A stretch of DNA of 64,000 bases from Rhizobium sp. CB3090 (GTDB lineage Bacteria > Pseudomonadota > Alphaproteobacteria > Rhizobiales > Rhizobiaceae), in NCBI RefSeq assembly GCF_029714285.1, contig NZ_CP121662.1, positions 62,001 to 126,000 on the forward strand, in the 5' to 3' direction. The notes under the pieces are model-generated. The model was not told where the DNA came from. It saw nothing but the letters and a program-made list of their open reading frames with translations, and ran no database searches. Positions 34,825 to 43,577 of this stretch are shown one piece after another. Numbering within the stretch: position 1 is the stretch's first letter; each line of letters begins with the position of its first letter. Position numbers and translations under genes: made by a program.

Positions 34825-35862
34825 ATGAGATGGAAGCGCACGATTCAGTTGCTGGATGTCCATTGCGAAGGCGAAATCGGCAAGGTCGCGATCGGCGGCG
34901 TGCCGAAAATCCCCGGCAATACGATCGCCGAGCAACTGCAATGGCTGAACACCGATCCGAAGGGGCAGGAGCTGCGCCGCCTCCTGGTGCTTGAGCCGCG
35001 CGGTGCGCCGATCGGTTCCGTCAACCTGCTGCTGCCGGCCAAGCATCCCGAAGCCGATGCCGGCTTCGTTGTCCTGCAGCCGGATCAAGCGCATGCGAGC
35101 TCCGGCTCCAATTCCATTTGCGTGACGACGGCGCTGCTCGAATGCGGCATTGTCGAGATGAAGGAGCCGGAAACGGTCGTCACGCTCGACACGGCCGCCG
35201 GCCTCGTGCGGGCGACCGCCACCTGCCGCGACGGCCGTTGCGAGAAGGTCCGGCTCACCATGGTTCCGTCCTTCGTGCATGAACTGGATGTGCAGATCGA
35301 CACGCCGCATTGGGGCAAGATCAAGCTCGATCTCTGCTATGGCGGCATATTCTACGCGCTGGTCGATGTCGGCCAGATCAATCTGACGATCGAAAAGGGC
35401 AACGCCGCATCGCTCGTGCAGGCCGGCATGATCCTGAAGGAGCTGATCAATCGTGCGATCCCCGTAGTGCATCCGGAAATTCCGGCGATCTCCGGTGTCG
35501 CCTATGTGATGTTCCGGGATATCGACCCCGACGGCGCGATCCGCACTTGCACGACCATGTGGCCCGGCCGCGCCGACCGCTCGCCCTGCGGCACTGGCAA
35601 TTCCGCCAACCTCGCCACCCTGCATGCCCGCGGCAAGGCCAAGGTCGGCGATGTCTTCAAATCCCGCTCGATCATCGGCTCGGAATTCGAGGTCGGTTTG
35701 CAGGCGGTGACGGAAGTTGCCGGCAAACCGGCCATCATCCCCACCATCACCGGCCGCGGCTTCACCTTCGGCTTAAGCCAGGTAGCGCTCGATCCCTTCG
35801 ATCCGATGGCGGAAGGTTTTGCCATGACGGACGTCTGGGGACCTTCGGCGGGGGATATTTGA
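34825..35862 (+). CDS. proline racemase family protein (hydroxyproline epimerase / trans-3-hydroxyproline dehydratase-like)
   Basis: The 345-residue cytoplasmic protein belongs to the proline racemase superfamily. The first active-site position, Cys in racemase/4-hydroxyproline epimerase and Thr in the 3-hydroxyproline dehydratases, is Ser93 here (ASSGSNSIC). The second is C255 in RSPCGTGNSANLA. Ser/Cys members are known to have epimerase and some dehydratase activity, so the reaction is uncertain between 4-hydroxyproline 2-epimerization and dehydration. The upstream DadA-like gene, separated by an SDR scar, fits hydroxyproline catabolism. Confidence 0.82.
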   Translation: MRWKRTIQLLDVHCEGEIGKVAIGGVPKIPGNTIAEQLQWLNTDPKGQELRRLLVLEPRGAPIGSVNLLLPAKHPEADAGFVVLQPDQAHASSGSNSICVTTALLECGIVEMKEPETVVTLDTAAGLVRATATCRDGRCEKVRLTMVPSFVHELDVQIDTPHWGKIKLDLCYGGIFYALVDVGQINLTIEKGNAASLVQAGMILKELINRAIPVVHPEIPAISGVAYVMFRDIDPDGAIRTCTTMWPGRADRSPCGTGNSANLATLHARGKAKVGDVFKSRSIIGSEFEVGLQAVTEVAGKPAIIPTITGRGFTFGLSQVALDPFDPMAEGFAMTDVWGPSAGDI

Positions 35863-35906
35863 GGGGTAAGATACTGGTGATCCGAAGCGGTGCGCTTTGG
35901 ATCACC

Positions 35907-36287
35907 TCACGCGGCCACATCGCCCACAAGCGCGCCCACTGGAATATGCCAGGCACGGCTAATCTTCTTGATCTGATCGAGGTTGATTTCCCGGCGGCCG
36001 TTCAGGAGGTCGGCAACCCTGGCCTTTGAGCCGATGATTTCGACGAGATCCGCGCGGGTGTAGTTGTTTGTCATCATTACGGATTTGATCACATCGACCG
36101 GCGAGGCGCGTGGGATTGGATAGTGCTTTGCCTCGTATTCCTCGATAAACAGCACGAGCGCATCGAAATGTGCGGCTTCAGGCGTATCGGCTTCGGGTTC
36201 ATTTTCGAAATATGGCCGCACCGCCTTCAGCGCGGCTTCATATTCCTCTTCAGTCTGCAAGGTGCGCAGGGCACCGAGATCCATCAT
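35907..36287 (-). CDS. higA: HigA-type antitoxin
   Basis: The 126-residue protein has an acidic N-terminal helix domain (EEEYEAALKAVRPYFENEPEADTPEAAHFDAL) that binds toxin. An XRE helix-turn-helix occupies about 70-120 (PVDVIKSVMMTNNYTRADLVEIIGSKARVADLLNGRREINLDQIKKISRAW). This is the COG5499 architecture. It is the second gene of the pair, 11 nt after higB. It should neutralise HigB and repress the operon. Confidence 0.9.
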   Translation of the reverse strand: MMDLGALRTLQTEEEYEAALKAVRPYFENEPEADTPEAAHFDALVLFIEEYEAKHYPIPRASPVDVIKSVMMTNNYTRADLVEIIGSKARVADLLNGRREINLDQIKKISRAWHIPVGALVGDVAA

Positions 36288-36298
36288 AGCGGCCTCCC

Positions 36299-36607
36299 TT
36301 ACAGTTTTGCTACATCTATAGCGTCATATTCAGCGTGTGTTCCCACGAACAGGATGAACACGCGCTTTGTGCGAAATCCGACAAGACCAACGATCCGATA
36401 CTTATTGCCGCCCACATCGAAAACGATCTTGCCATTCGCTACATAGTCGGCGGAATTGAATGTCGCCTTCAACTCGGAAAAATTGTTCCAGTCGGCATCC
36501 GATGTCGTCGTATGCCAATCCGCCATTGCCGCCTCCGCGGTCGCTTGCTGCCCTTTCGGCAGCCGAGCGCAAAATTTGATCAGGGCGGACTTGGCAATGA
36601 CTCGCAT
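36299..36607 (-). CDS. higB: HigB-type mRNA interferase toxin
   Basis: The 102-residue basic protein of the HigB_toxin family (RelE fold) begins MRVIAKSALIKF. It has the mid-segment DWNNFSELKATFNSADYV and ends with NKYRIVGLVGFRTKRVFILFVGTHAEYD, the family signature with Arg and His/Tyr residues at the active site. As in other HigBA pairs the toxin is encoded first. By family it cleaves mRNA on the ribosome. Confidence 0.9.
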   Translation of the reverse strand: MRVIAKSALIKFCARLPKGQQATAEAAMADWHTTTSDADWNNFSELKATFNSADYVANGKIVFDVGGNKYRIVGLVGFRTKRVFILFVGTHAEYDAIDVAKL

Positions 36608-36624
36608 TGTTCATCTATAGAACG

Positions 36625-36663
36625 TTCCCAAAATGGAAACAAGGGAAGTTTCAATTTTGGGAA
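36625..36663. promoter_or_regulatory. higBA operator
   Basis: TTCCCAAAATGGAAAC (36625-36640) and GTTTCAATTTTGGGAA (36648-36663) form a 16-bp dyad with one mismatch and a 7-nt spacer, ending 18 nt upstream of higB. HTH antitoxins repress their own operon through such dyads. Confidence 0.75.
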
Positions 36664-36682
36664 TCATGACTATTTAAGGAAT

Positions 36683-37114
36683 TTAGTGGGGATAGATCAC
36701 ACCTTTGCGCAGAATGATATTTCCGTAAAGCCGCGGCTCGCTGGTTTGCACCAGCGCATGCGCTTGCTTCACCCGCTCGTAGAATTCCGTCGGCAGCAGC
36801 GGCACGACCTTGATGTCGGGGACATGCCGCGCGCAAACGTCGACCATTTCCGCATGCACTGGATCGAGGGCATCGCGGTTCTGCTTAACCGTGGCGCGGA
36901 AAATAGCCTGCGGCACGAAGTCGTCGATCGGTAATACGCTGAGCACCGCATCGAGCACCCGGACGACGCCGTGGCCATCGAGGCGGATGAGGCGGCGGGC
37001 ATGTTCGAGACCCGGATAATTGCCGTCGACGAGGGCGATTTCATCGCCATGTCCCATGGCGCGCAGCGTCGCCAAGAGGTCGGGGCTCAACAGCGGGTCA
37101 ATGCCCTTCAGCAT
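36683..37114 (-). CDS. RbsD/FucU-family sugar mutarotase
   Basis: The 143-residue protein carries the family motifs MLKGIDPLLSPDLLATLRAMGHGDEIALVDGNYPG (N-terminal) and C-terminal RLYGNIILRKGVI, with the catalytic His in MGHGD. It interconverts anomers of D-ribose, L-fucose or related sugars. Its start lies inside the ROK gene by 17 nt, so the two are translated together. Fructose also has anomers, so a role in the frc system is plausible but not established. Confidence 0.88.
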   Translation of the reverse strand: MLKGIDPLLSPDLLATLRAMGHGDEIALVDGNYPGLEHARRLIRLDGHGVVRVLDAVLSVLPIDDFVPQAIFRATVKQNRDALDPVHAEMVDVCARHVPDIKVVPLLPTEFYERVKQAHALVQTSEPRLYGNIILRKGVIYPH

Positions 37115-38345
37115 GGTCTATCTCCTTGAAAAGTATGTTTTGGTCGATGAGGTAGCGCGCGAAGATCGGCAGGCTGGCGCCGCCGATGGCACGGGCCTGC
37201 GGACCTACCGCACCTTCGATGATCTCGGGCAGGACGACGCCTTGCAGGTCGAGATCCGAGGCCGCTTTGATGGTGGCGCGCACGACTCGTTCGCGCACCC
37301 AGTCGGGAAAGCCGCCGTCGATGATGGCGGCGCTGAAATCGATGATGGAGGCGGCGGCGACGATCGCCTGCGCCAGCGCCTTGGCCGTATCCTGGATCCA
37401 GGTTTCCAACGGCTCGCCGAAATCGATCCAGTTGTCTGCCGAATACCAGAGCGGCCGTGGGTCGAAGCCACGATCCCGCAGCAGGTTTTCGAGCACGAAG
37501 ATCGAAGCGATGTCGAGCAACTGCCGGGTTTCACCATTGCGTCCGCGCACGGGCAGGGGGCCGAGTGCGCCTGCTGTGCCGGTCCGCCCTACGAAGATCG
37601 AGGAGTTCAGGACGATGCCGCCGCCGAGGAAGGAGCCGATGAACAGATAGACGAAGTCCGGATAGCGCGGACCGACGCCGAAAACGAGCTCGGCCCCGCA
37701 GGCACTGGTGGCGTCGTTCTGCAGATAGACGAGGTAGGGCACGCGGGCGGCGACCTCCGCCTGCAGATCAAAACCGCGCCAGGCTTCCATCGCTCCATCG
37801 GGCGCGCCGACTTCTTCCGCCCAGTTCCAGAGTTCGAAAGGGGCGGCGATTCCGACCCCGGCAAGCCGCCGCCGCTCTTCGCTGCTCAGGCGTGCTTCAA
37901 GTTCCTGAATACCGGATGTGACGAAGGACATGATGTCCTGCGGCAGCGGGTAGGGATAGATTTGATGGAGCTGCATGCGAATGCGCCCCACGAAATCCAT
38001 CAGCACCAGATCGGCGCTTCGCCGGCCGATCTTGACGCCAAAGGAGAGCACCGCATCCGGATTGAGCCGCATTGGAATGGAAGGCTGCCCCACGCGCCCG
38101 CGCACGGGCTCGCCACGCGACAGCAGCCCTTCTTTCTCCAGCGCACGCATGATGACGGAGACCGTCTGCGCCGACAGCCCGCTGCGCCTTGCAATCTCTG
38201 CCTTCGACAGCGCGCCGTGACGGCGCACGAGCGACAGAACCAGCCGTTCATTATGCGCGCGCACGCGCACCTGATTCGCACCGCCGCTGGGGTCGAGAAT
38301 CATGGGTGATGATGGCGTATCTGCCGGGTCGTGTAAGGGAGACAT
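37098..38345 (-). CDS. frcR: ROK-family regulator of the frc locus
   Basis: The 415-residue protein has an N-terminal winged HTH (about 30-85, SLVRRHGALSKAEIARRSGLSAQTVSVIMRALEKEGLL) and a C-terminal ROK domain (FGVGPRYPDFVYLFIGSFLGGGIVLNSSI). The HTH plus ROK design is that of NagC/XylR-type repressors. It is divergent from frcB, as in rhizobial frcR-frcBCAK loci. The ATG after AAGGAG was chosen, 45 nt inside the longest frame. The name is by synteny. Confidence 0.82.
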   Translation of the reverse strand: MSPLHDPADTPSSPMILDPSGGANQVRVRAHNERLVLSLVRRHGALSKAEIARRSGLSAQTVSVIMRALEKEGLLSRGEPVRGRVGQPSIPMRLNPDAVLSFGVKIGRRSADLVLMDFVGRIRMQLHQIYPYPLPQDIMSFVTSGIQELEARLSSEERRRLAGVGIAAPFELWNWAEEVGAPDGAMEAWRGFDLQAEVAARVPYLVYLQNDATSACGAELVFGVGPRYPDFVYLFIGSFLGGGIVLNSSIFVGRTGTAGALGPLPVRGRNGETRQLLDIASIFVLENLLRDRGFDPRPLWYSADNWIDFGEPLETWIQDTAKALAQAIVAAASIIDFSAAIIDGGFPDWVRERVVRATIKAASDLDLQGVVLPEIIEGAVGPQARAIGGASLPIFARYLIDQNILFKEIDHAEGH

Positions 38346-38397
38346 TGGCCCGCTCCTTCCATCATGGCCATGCCGCATTGTCAGCAACATGCCACAT

Positions 38398-38436
38398 CCG
38401 ATTAATAATTCAATCCGATTTATTTATTGACAGGAG
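38398..38436. promoter_or_regulatory. AT-rich divergent promoter/operator region of the frc locus
   Basis: The 255-nt frcR-frcB gap has an AT-rich block (ATTAATAATTCAATCCGATT and on to TTATTTATTGAC), which resembles the AT-rich operators of NagC/Mlc-type ROK repressors but is not a clean dyad. A second, GC-rich element GGTCTC...GAGACC lies near 38537-38558. Confidence 0.3.
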
Positions 38437-38477
38437 GAAATCTTTAGGATCAGATATGCGCGTTGGAGGACGTGAGC

Positions 38478-38600
38478 ATGGCCTTGGAGGCGGCCGATCC
38501 GGAAGAAATCCAAGCATACATGACACGTCTTAGATCCGGTCTCACTGCGAGCCGAGACCGCCGGAAGGTTCCGGTCTATTCAAATTTTTGGGAGGATTGA
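38478..38600 (+). CDS. possible 40-residue leader peptide before frcB
   Basis: GGAGGACGTGAGC precedes an ATG at 38478. The frame reads MALEAADPEEIQAYMTRLRS, continues basic, ends in a YSNFWED segment, and stops at 38598-38600, exactly abutting the frcB start at 38601. The composition is protein-like, but no homologue is recognised, and the last codons coincide with the frcB Shine-Dalgarno. Either an unannotated small ORF or chance. Confidence 0.25.
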   Translation: MALEAADPEEIQAYMTRLRSGLTASRDRRKVPVYSNFWED

Positions 38601-39626
38601 ATGAAGAAATCTGTTGTTTCCGCAGCACTCGCCGCTCTGGCGATCGGTGTCGTCTTTGCCGCGCCGGCCAATGCTGCCAACGTTTCCGCCTGCCTGATCA
38701 CCAAAACGGACACGAACCCCTTCTTCGTCAAGATGAAGGAAGGTGCTACCGCAAAGGCCAAGGAACTCGGTGTGACGCTGAAGTCCTATGCCGGCAAGAT
38801 CGACGGCGACAGCGAAAGCCAGGTGGCTGCGGTCGAAAGCTGCATCGCCGAAGGCGCCAAGGGCATTCTGATCGCCGCTTCTGATACCAAGGGCATCGTT
38901 CCGACGATCAAGAAGGCGCGTGACGCGGGCCTCCTGGTCATCGCGCTCGACACGCCGCTGGATCCGGCTGATGCCGCCGATGCGACGTTCGCCACCGACA
39001 ATCTTCTCGCCGGCAAGCTGATCGGGGAGTGGGCCAACAAGACGCTTGGCGACAAGGCCAAGACTGCCAAAATCGGCTTCCTCGATCTGACGCCGTCGCA
39101 GCCGACCGTCGACGTCCTGCGTGACCAGGGCTTCATGATTGGCTTCGGCATCGACCCGAAGGATCCGAACAAGATCGGCGACGAGACCGATCCGCGCATC
39201 GTCGGTCATGACGTCACCAACGGTAACGAGGAAGGTGGCCGCAAGGCCATGGAAAACCTTCTGCAGAAGGACTCCAGCATCAACGTCATCCACACGATCA
39301 ACGAGCCGGCTGCTATCGGTGCCTATCAGGCGTTGAAGGCTGTCGGGCTGGAAAAGCAGGTCCTGATCGTCTCGGTTGACGGCGGTTGCCCCGGCGTCAA
39401 GTCGGTCAAGGACGGCGTGATCGGCGCGACCTCGCAGCAATATCCGTTGATGATGGCTGCGCTCGGCGTCGAGGCGATCAAGAAGTTCGCCGACACCGGT
39501 GAAAAGCCGAAGCCGACCGAAGGCAAGTCCTTCTTCGACACCGGTGTTTCGCTGGTGACGGACAAGCCGGTTTCCGGCCTGAAGTCGATCGATACCAAGG
39601 AAGGCACGGCGAAGTGCTGGGGTTGA
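38601..39626 (+). CDS. frcB: fructose-type ABC transporter, periplasmic substrate-binding protein
   Basis: The 341-residue protein has a signal peptide (about 1-24, APANA/AN) and the sugar-binding type I fold (periplasmic-binding protein like RbsB): [47 protein letters not shown] and [20 protein letters not shown]. It binds fructose, mannose or ribose in the FrcB family and delivers it to FrcC/FrcA. Strong GGGAGG before the ATG. It is separated from frcC by 172 nt including a stem-loop. Confidence 0.93.
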   Translation: MKKSVVSAALAALAIGVVFAAPANAANVSACLITKTDTNPFFVKMKEGATAKAKELGVTLKSYAGKIDGDSESQVAAVESCIAEGAKGILIAASDTKGIVPTIKKARDAGLLVIALDTPLDPADAADATFATDNLLAGKLIGEWANKTLGDKAKTAKIGFLDLTPSQPTVDVLRDQGFMIGFGIDPKDPNKIGDETDPRIVGHDVTNGNEEGGRKAMENLLQKDSSINVIHTINEPAAIGAYQALKAVGLEKQVLIVSVDGGCPGVKSVKDGVIGATSQQYPLMMAALGVEAIKKFADTGEKPKPTEGKSFFDTGVSLVTDKPVSGLKSIDTKEGTAKCWG

Positions 39627-39722
39627 TCCCCATCCTGGGTTTGGCATGATCCTATCCGAAGACCGTTTCACTTATTGCTGATGCGGTTCTTCGGGTCGGG
39701 ATTGCGCCGTCGTGATACAAAT

Positions 39723-39749
39723 GCCGGCCGGATTTGAGCCCCGGCCGGC
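39723..39749 (+). promoter_or_regulatory. intercistronic stem-loop between frcB and frcC
   Basis: GCCGGCCGG (39723-39731) pairs perfectly with CCGGCCGGC (39741-39749) around a 9-nt loop. No T-run follows. Such structures after binding-protein genes stabilise the upstream mRNA and lower distal expression. Confidence 0.6.
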
Positions 39750-39798
39750 TTCAACCCCGGCGGTTCCGCGTAGTTCGGCGCGGTTGCGGAGGAAAACA

Positions 39799-40863
39799 AT
39801 GACCGGAGCACAGGAATTCGAGCGTGTTCTCGATGGCAGCGACAAGAACGTCGCCTCGTTCGAACACCAGGATGTCACTCTTCTCAAACGCACACAGCAT
39901 TTCTTGCATTCGACTCCGGCCGCGGTGCCGTTGATCGTCTTGGTGGTGGCAATCATCATCTTCGGCATTGCCATTGGCGGCCGTTTCTTTTCCGCCTATA
40001 CGCTGACCCTCGTTCTGCAGCAGATCGCCATCGTCGGCATTCTCGGTGCGGCGCAGACGCTGGTCATTCTGACCGCCGGCATCGATCTTTCGATCGGCGT
40101 GATCATGGTCATTTCCGCCGTCATCATGGGCAATTGCGCCATAACCTACGGCATGCCGACGCCCATCGCCGTTCTTGCCGGAATGGTCGCGGGCGGCGCC
40201 TTCGGATTGCTCAATGGTTTCCTCGTCGCCAACATGAAGCTGCCGCCGTTCATCGTGACGCTCGGCACCTGGAACATCGTCATGGCGACGAATTTCATCT
40301 ATTCCGCCAACGAGACCATTCGCGATACCGATGTCGACGAACAAGCGCCGCTCTTGCACTTCTTCGCGATCAGCTTCCGGCTTGGCGGAGCAGTGCTGAC
40401 GCTCGGCGTCATCGCCATGGTGCTGCTGGTGGTCGGCCTTTGGTACGTTCTCAACCACACGGCTTGGGGCCGGCATGTCTATGCTGTCGGCGATGATCCG
40501 GAAGCGGCGAAATTGTCTGGTATCCAGACCAAAAAGGTGCTGCTCGCCGTGTACGGTGTTTCGGGTCTGATCGCGGCCTTTGCCGCATGGGTCTCGATCG
40601 GCCGCAACGGGTCGATCTCGCCATCCTCGGCCGTGACGGATTTCAATCTTCAGGCGATCACCGCGACCGTGATCGGCGGTATCTCGCTCTTTGGTGGCCG
40701 CGGCTCGATCCTCGGCACGCTGTTCGGCGCAATGATCGTCGGCGTGGTGTCCATGGGCCTCAACATGCTCGGAGCCGACCCGCAGTGGAAGGTTCTTCTG
40801 ACAGGCGTGCTGATCATCGGCGCCGTCGCGATCGATCAATGGATCAGAAAGGTGTCGGCATGA
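39799..40863 (+). CDS. frcC: fructose-type ABC transporter permease
   Basis: The 354-residue protein has about ten TM helices and the RbsC-type signatures GILGAAQTLVILTAGIDLSIG (about 96-116) and ITATVIGGISLFGGRGSILGT (about 291-311). The ATG after GGAGGAAAAC was chosen; the longest frame adds 29 residues. Its stop overlaps the frcA start (ATGA). Confidence 0.93.
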   Translation: MTGAQEFERVLDGSDKNVASFEHQDVTLLKRTQHFLHSTPAAVPLIVLVVAIIIFGIAIGGRFFSAYTLTLVLQQIAIVGILGAAQTLVILTAGIDLSIGVIMVISAVIMGNCAITYGMPTPIAVLAGMVAGGAFGLLNGFLVANMKLPPFIVTLGTWNIVMATNFIYSANETIRDTDVDEQAPLLHFFAISFRLGGAVLTLGVIAMVLLVVGLWYVLNHTAWGRHVYAVGDDPEAAKLSGIQTKKVLLAVYGVSGLIAAFAAWVSIGRNGSISPSSAVTDFNLQAITATVIGGISLFGGRGSILGTLFGAMIVGVVSMGLNMLGADPQWKVLLTGVLIIGAVAIDQWIRKVSA

Positions 40864-41648
40864 CCACGACTGGCGAACCCCTTCTCACAGCCCGCGGCCT
40901 CGTCAAGCGTTACGGACGTGTGACCGCCCTCGACAACGCCGATTTCGACCTCTATCCCGGCGAAATCCTCGCCGTCATCGGCGACAACGGCGCCGGAAAA
41001 TCCTCGCTGATCAAGGCGATTTCCGGCGCGACCACGCCCGACGAAGGCGAGATCAAGCTGGAGGGGAAACCCGTCCACTTCCGATCGCCGATGGAAGCGC
41101 GCGAGGCTGGCATTGAGACGGTCTATCAGAACCTGGCATTGTCGCCGGCGCTCTCGATCGCTGACAATATGTTCCTTGGCCGCGAGATCCGGAAGCCCGG
41201 TATCCTCGGCTCCTTGTTCCGCATGCTGGATCGGCCGGCGATGGAAAAGCGCGCCCGCGACAAACTCAGCGAACTCGGCCTGATGACGATCCAGAACATC
41301 AACCAGGCGGTGGAAACGCTCTCGGGCGGTCAGCGCCAGGGCGTGGCGGTGGCACGTGCCGCCGCCTTCGGTTCCAAGGTCGTCATCATGGACGAGCCGA
41401 CGGCCGCCCTTGGCGTCAAGGAAAGCCGTAAGGTGCTGGAGCTTATCCTGGACGTCCGCGCCCGCGGCTTGCCGATCGTGTTGATCTCGCACAACATGCC
41501 GCATGTCTTCGAGGTGGCGGATCGCATCCATATCCATCGCCTCGGGCGTCGTCTGACCGTGATCAACCCCAAGGAATATTCGATGTCGGATGCCGTTGCC
41601 TTCATGACCGGCGCCAAGACGCCGCCGGCGGAGACAGTCGCTGCATGA
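40860..41648 (+). CDS. frcA: fructose-type ABC transporter ATP-binding protein
   Basis: The 262-residue ATPase has Walker A GDNGAGKSS (about 41-49), signature LSGGQRQGVAVARAAA (about 150-165), Walker B VVIMDEPTAALG and switch H in LISHNM. A single ABC module, not the usual tandem sugar ATPase, is typical of FrcA. It overlaps frcC and frcK by 4 nt each (ATGA). Confidence 0.93.
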   Translation: MTTTGEPLLTARGLVKRYGRVTALDNADFDLYPGEILAVIGDNGAGKSSLIKAISGATTPDEGEIKLEGKPVHFRSPMEAREAGIETVYQNLALSPALSIADNMFLGREIRKPGILGSLFRMLDRPAMEKRARDKLSELGLMTIQNINQAVETLSGGQRQGVAVARAAAFGSKVVIMDEPTAALGVKESRKVLELILDVRARGLPIVLISHNMPHVFEVADRIHIHRLGRRLTVINPKEYSMSDAVAFMTGAKTPPAETVAA

Positions 41649-42277
41649 GTTCGGTGCTGGACGGAATCGCCGACGAGATCATCGGGCGCGCCGGTGGCGC
41701 AAAACGGTTTCTTGTCGCGATTGCCGGCCCGCCCGGCGCCGGCAAATCGACGCTGGCGGACAATATGGCCAAGGCGCTCATAGCCAAGGGCGAGAGCGCC
41801 GAGGTCCTGCCGATGGACGGCTTCCATATGGACAATGCCGTCCTGATCGAAAAGGGTCTGCTGAAGCGCAAGGGGGTTCCCGAAAGCTTCGATGTCCGTG
41901 CCTTTCTCGATATCGTCAAGGCGGTGCGCGCGGCCGATCAGGAGGTGCTGGTGCCGGTCTTCGACCGCTCGCGCGAGATCGCCATCGCGTCGGCCCGCAT
42001 CGTCTCCCCCGATCACCGTTTCATCATCATCGAGGGCAACTACCTGCTCTTCAATCAGGGCAAGTGGGCGGAGCTGGAAGGCATGTTCGACTATTCGATC
42101 ATGCTGGCGCCGCCGATCGAGATCTTGGAAGAGCGGCTCTGGGAGCGTTGGCGGGGCTATGACCTCGACGAGGACGCGGCCAGCGCCAAGGTCTATGGCA
42201 ACGACCTGCCGAACGGCCGATTGATCCTCGACAACCGCCGCCCGGCCGATTTCACCATCGATATCGTGCAGGGCTGA
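41645..42277 (+). CDS. frcK: P-loop kinase-like protein of the frc operon
   Basis: The 210-residue protein has a P-loop GPPGAGKST (residues 28-36) and a phosphoribulokinase/uridine-kinase-like fold (PMDGFHMDN, FEGNYLLF-type IEGNYLLFNQG). It is the fourth gene of frcBCAK and coupled to frcA by ATGA. Its substrate is not established; phosphorylation of the imported sugar was proposed for the family by position. Confidence 0.88.
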   Translation: MSSVLDGIADEIIGRAGGAKRFLVAIAGPPGAGKSTLADNMAKALIAKGESAEVLPMDGFHMDNAVLIEKGLLKRKGVPESFDVRAFLDIVKAVRAADQEVLVPVFDRSREIAIASARIVSPDHRFIIIEGNYLLFNQGKWAELEGMFDYSIMLAPPIEILEERLWERWRGYDLDEDAASAKVYGNDLPNGRLILDNRRPADFTIDIVQG

Positions 42278-42299
42278 GCTCAAACTGGCATTTACACGT

Positions 42300-42324
42300 C
42301 GCCATCGATTGTTTTGCGGTGGCG
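42300..42324 (+). terminator. possible stem-loop ending the frc operon
   Basis: CGCCATCG (42300-42307) pairs with CGGTGGCG (42317-42324), one G-U pair, loop of 9 nt. It is 22 nt past the frcK stop and 52 nt before pyrC, without a T-run. Confidence 0.35.
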
Positions 42325-42376
42325 TATGGTGCTATTCGAAGCGCGACAAACCGAGACCATCTAGAGGTTCGCGCTC

Positions 42377-43423
42377 ATGCAAAAGCTCACTATCCGCCGC
42401 CCTGACGATTGGCATCTGCATCTGCGTGACGGTGCTGTGTTGGCAGGCGTGATCGGCGACACCTCCAGGCATTTCGCCCGTGCCATCATCATGCCGAACC
42501 TGGTTCCGCCGGTCGTCACCACTGCGGATGCGGCCGCTTATCGGGAGCGCATTCTGAAGGCATTGCCGGCAGGTGATCGCTTCCAGCCGCTGATGACGCT
42601 TTATCTCACCGAGCACACCGATCCCGACGATGTCGAGGAGGGAAAAAAAAGCGGCCTCATCACCGCCGTCAAACTCTATCCGGCTGGTGCGACGACCAAT
42701 TCCCATGGTGGTGTGCGGAATATGGATAGGGCGATGCCGGTGCTGGAACGCATGGCCAAGATCGGCCTACCGCTCTGCGTGCATGGCGAGGTGACGGCGC
42801 CGGATGTGGATATTTTCGACCGCGAGGCCGTCTTCATCGAAACCGTGCTTGATCCGCTGCGTCAGCGCCTGCCGGAACTGAAAGTCACCATGGAGCATGT
42901 GACGACATCGGATGGCATCGACTACATCAAGTCGGCGAAGGCCAATCTCGCCGGCTCGATCACCACGCATCACCTGATCATCAACCGCAACGCCATCCTC
43001 GTCGGCGGCATCCGGCCGCATTATTACTGCCTGCCGGTCGCCAAGCGCGAAAGCCACCGCCTGGCGCTCCGCGCGGCCGCCACGAGCGGCGACGCCAGGT
43101 TCTTCCTCGGCACCGATTCCGCCCCGCATGTCGATCCGCTGAAGGAATGCGCCTGCGGCTGCGCCGGTATCTATACATCAGTCAACACCATGAGCTGCCT
43201 GGCGCATGTTTTCGAACAGGAAGGCGCACTCGACAAACTCGAGGCCTTCGCTTCGCTGAACGGCCCCGCCTGGTATGGGCTTGCGGCGAATGAGGATCGC
43301 ATCACGCTGATCCGCCGCGCGGAATCGGTGGCCTTTCCCGACAAGATCGAAACCGGGGCTGGCCCTATTACCGTGTTCGATCCGATGTTCCCCTTGCACT
43401 GGGATGTCGAGAGCAATCACTAA
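42377..43423 (+). CDS. pyrC: dihydroorotase
   Basis: The 348-residue enzyme closes carbamoyl-aspartate to dihydroorotate in pyrimidine synthesis. Metal ligands are seen in [10 protein letters not shown] (HxH), the carboxylated Lys in [16 protein letters not shown] in MEHVTTSD and HHLIINRNA, and the acid in FLGTDSAPH. Size and motifs are those of the E. coli-type enzyme. It stands downstream of frcK. Confidence 0.95.
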   Translation: MQKLTIRRPDDWHLHLRDGAVLAGVIGDTSRHFARAIIMPNLVPPVVTTADAAAYRERILKALPAGDRFQPLMTLYLTEHTDPDDVEEGKKSGLITAVKLYPAGATTNSHGGVRNMDRAMPVLERMAKIGLPLCVHGEVTAPDVDIFDREAVFIETVLDPLRQRLPELKVTMEHVTTSDGIDYIKSAKANLAGSITTHHLIINRNAILVGGIRPHYYCLPVAKRESHRLALRAAATSGDARFFLGTDSAPHVDPLKECACGCAGIYTSVNTMSCLAHVFEQEGALDKLEAFASLNGPAWYGLAANEDRITLIRRAESVAFPDKIETGAGPITVFDPMFPLHWDVESNH

Positions 43424-43577
43424 TATTTTTGTTCAGAAACTCTTTTCGTAATACCAAAGGCATATTTCATTGAAATACATGATCTTTATCGGATCGCGTA
43501 ACCAATTTGATACCCCTTGAAGGATAGCGTTATGCCGATCCCCCAACGGTGCGGAACGAAACCGTCGAAGGAAGAGC

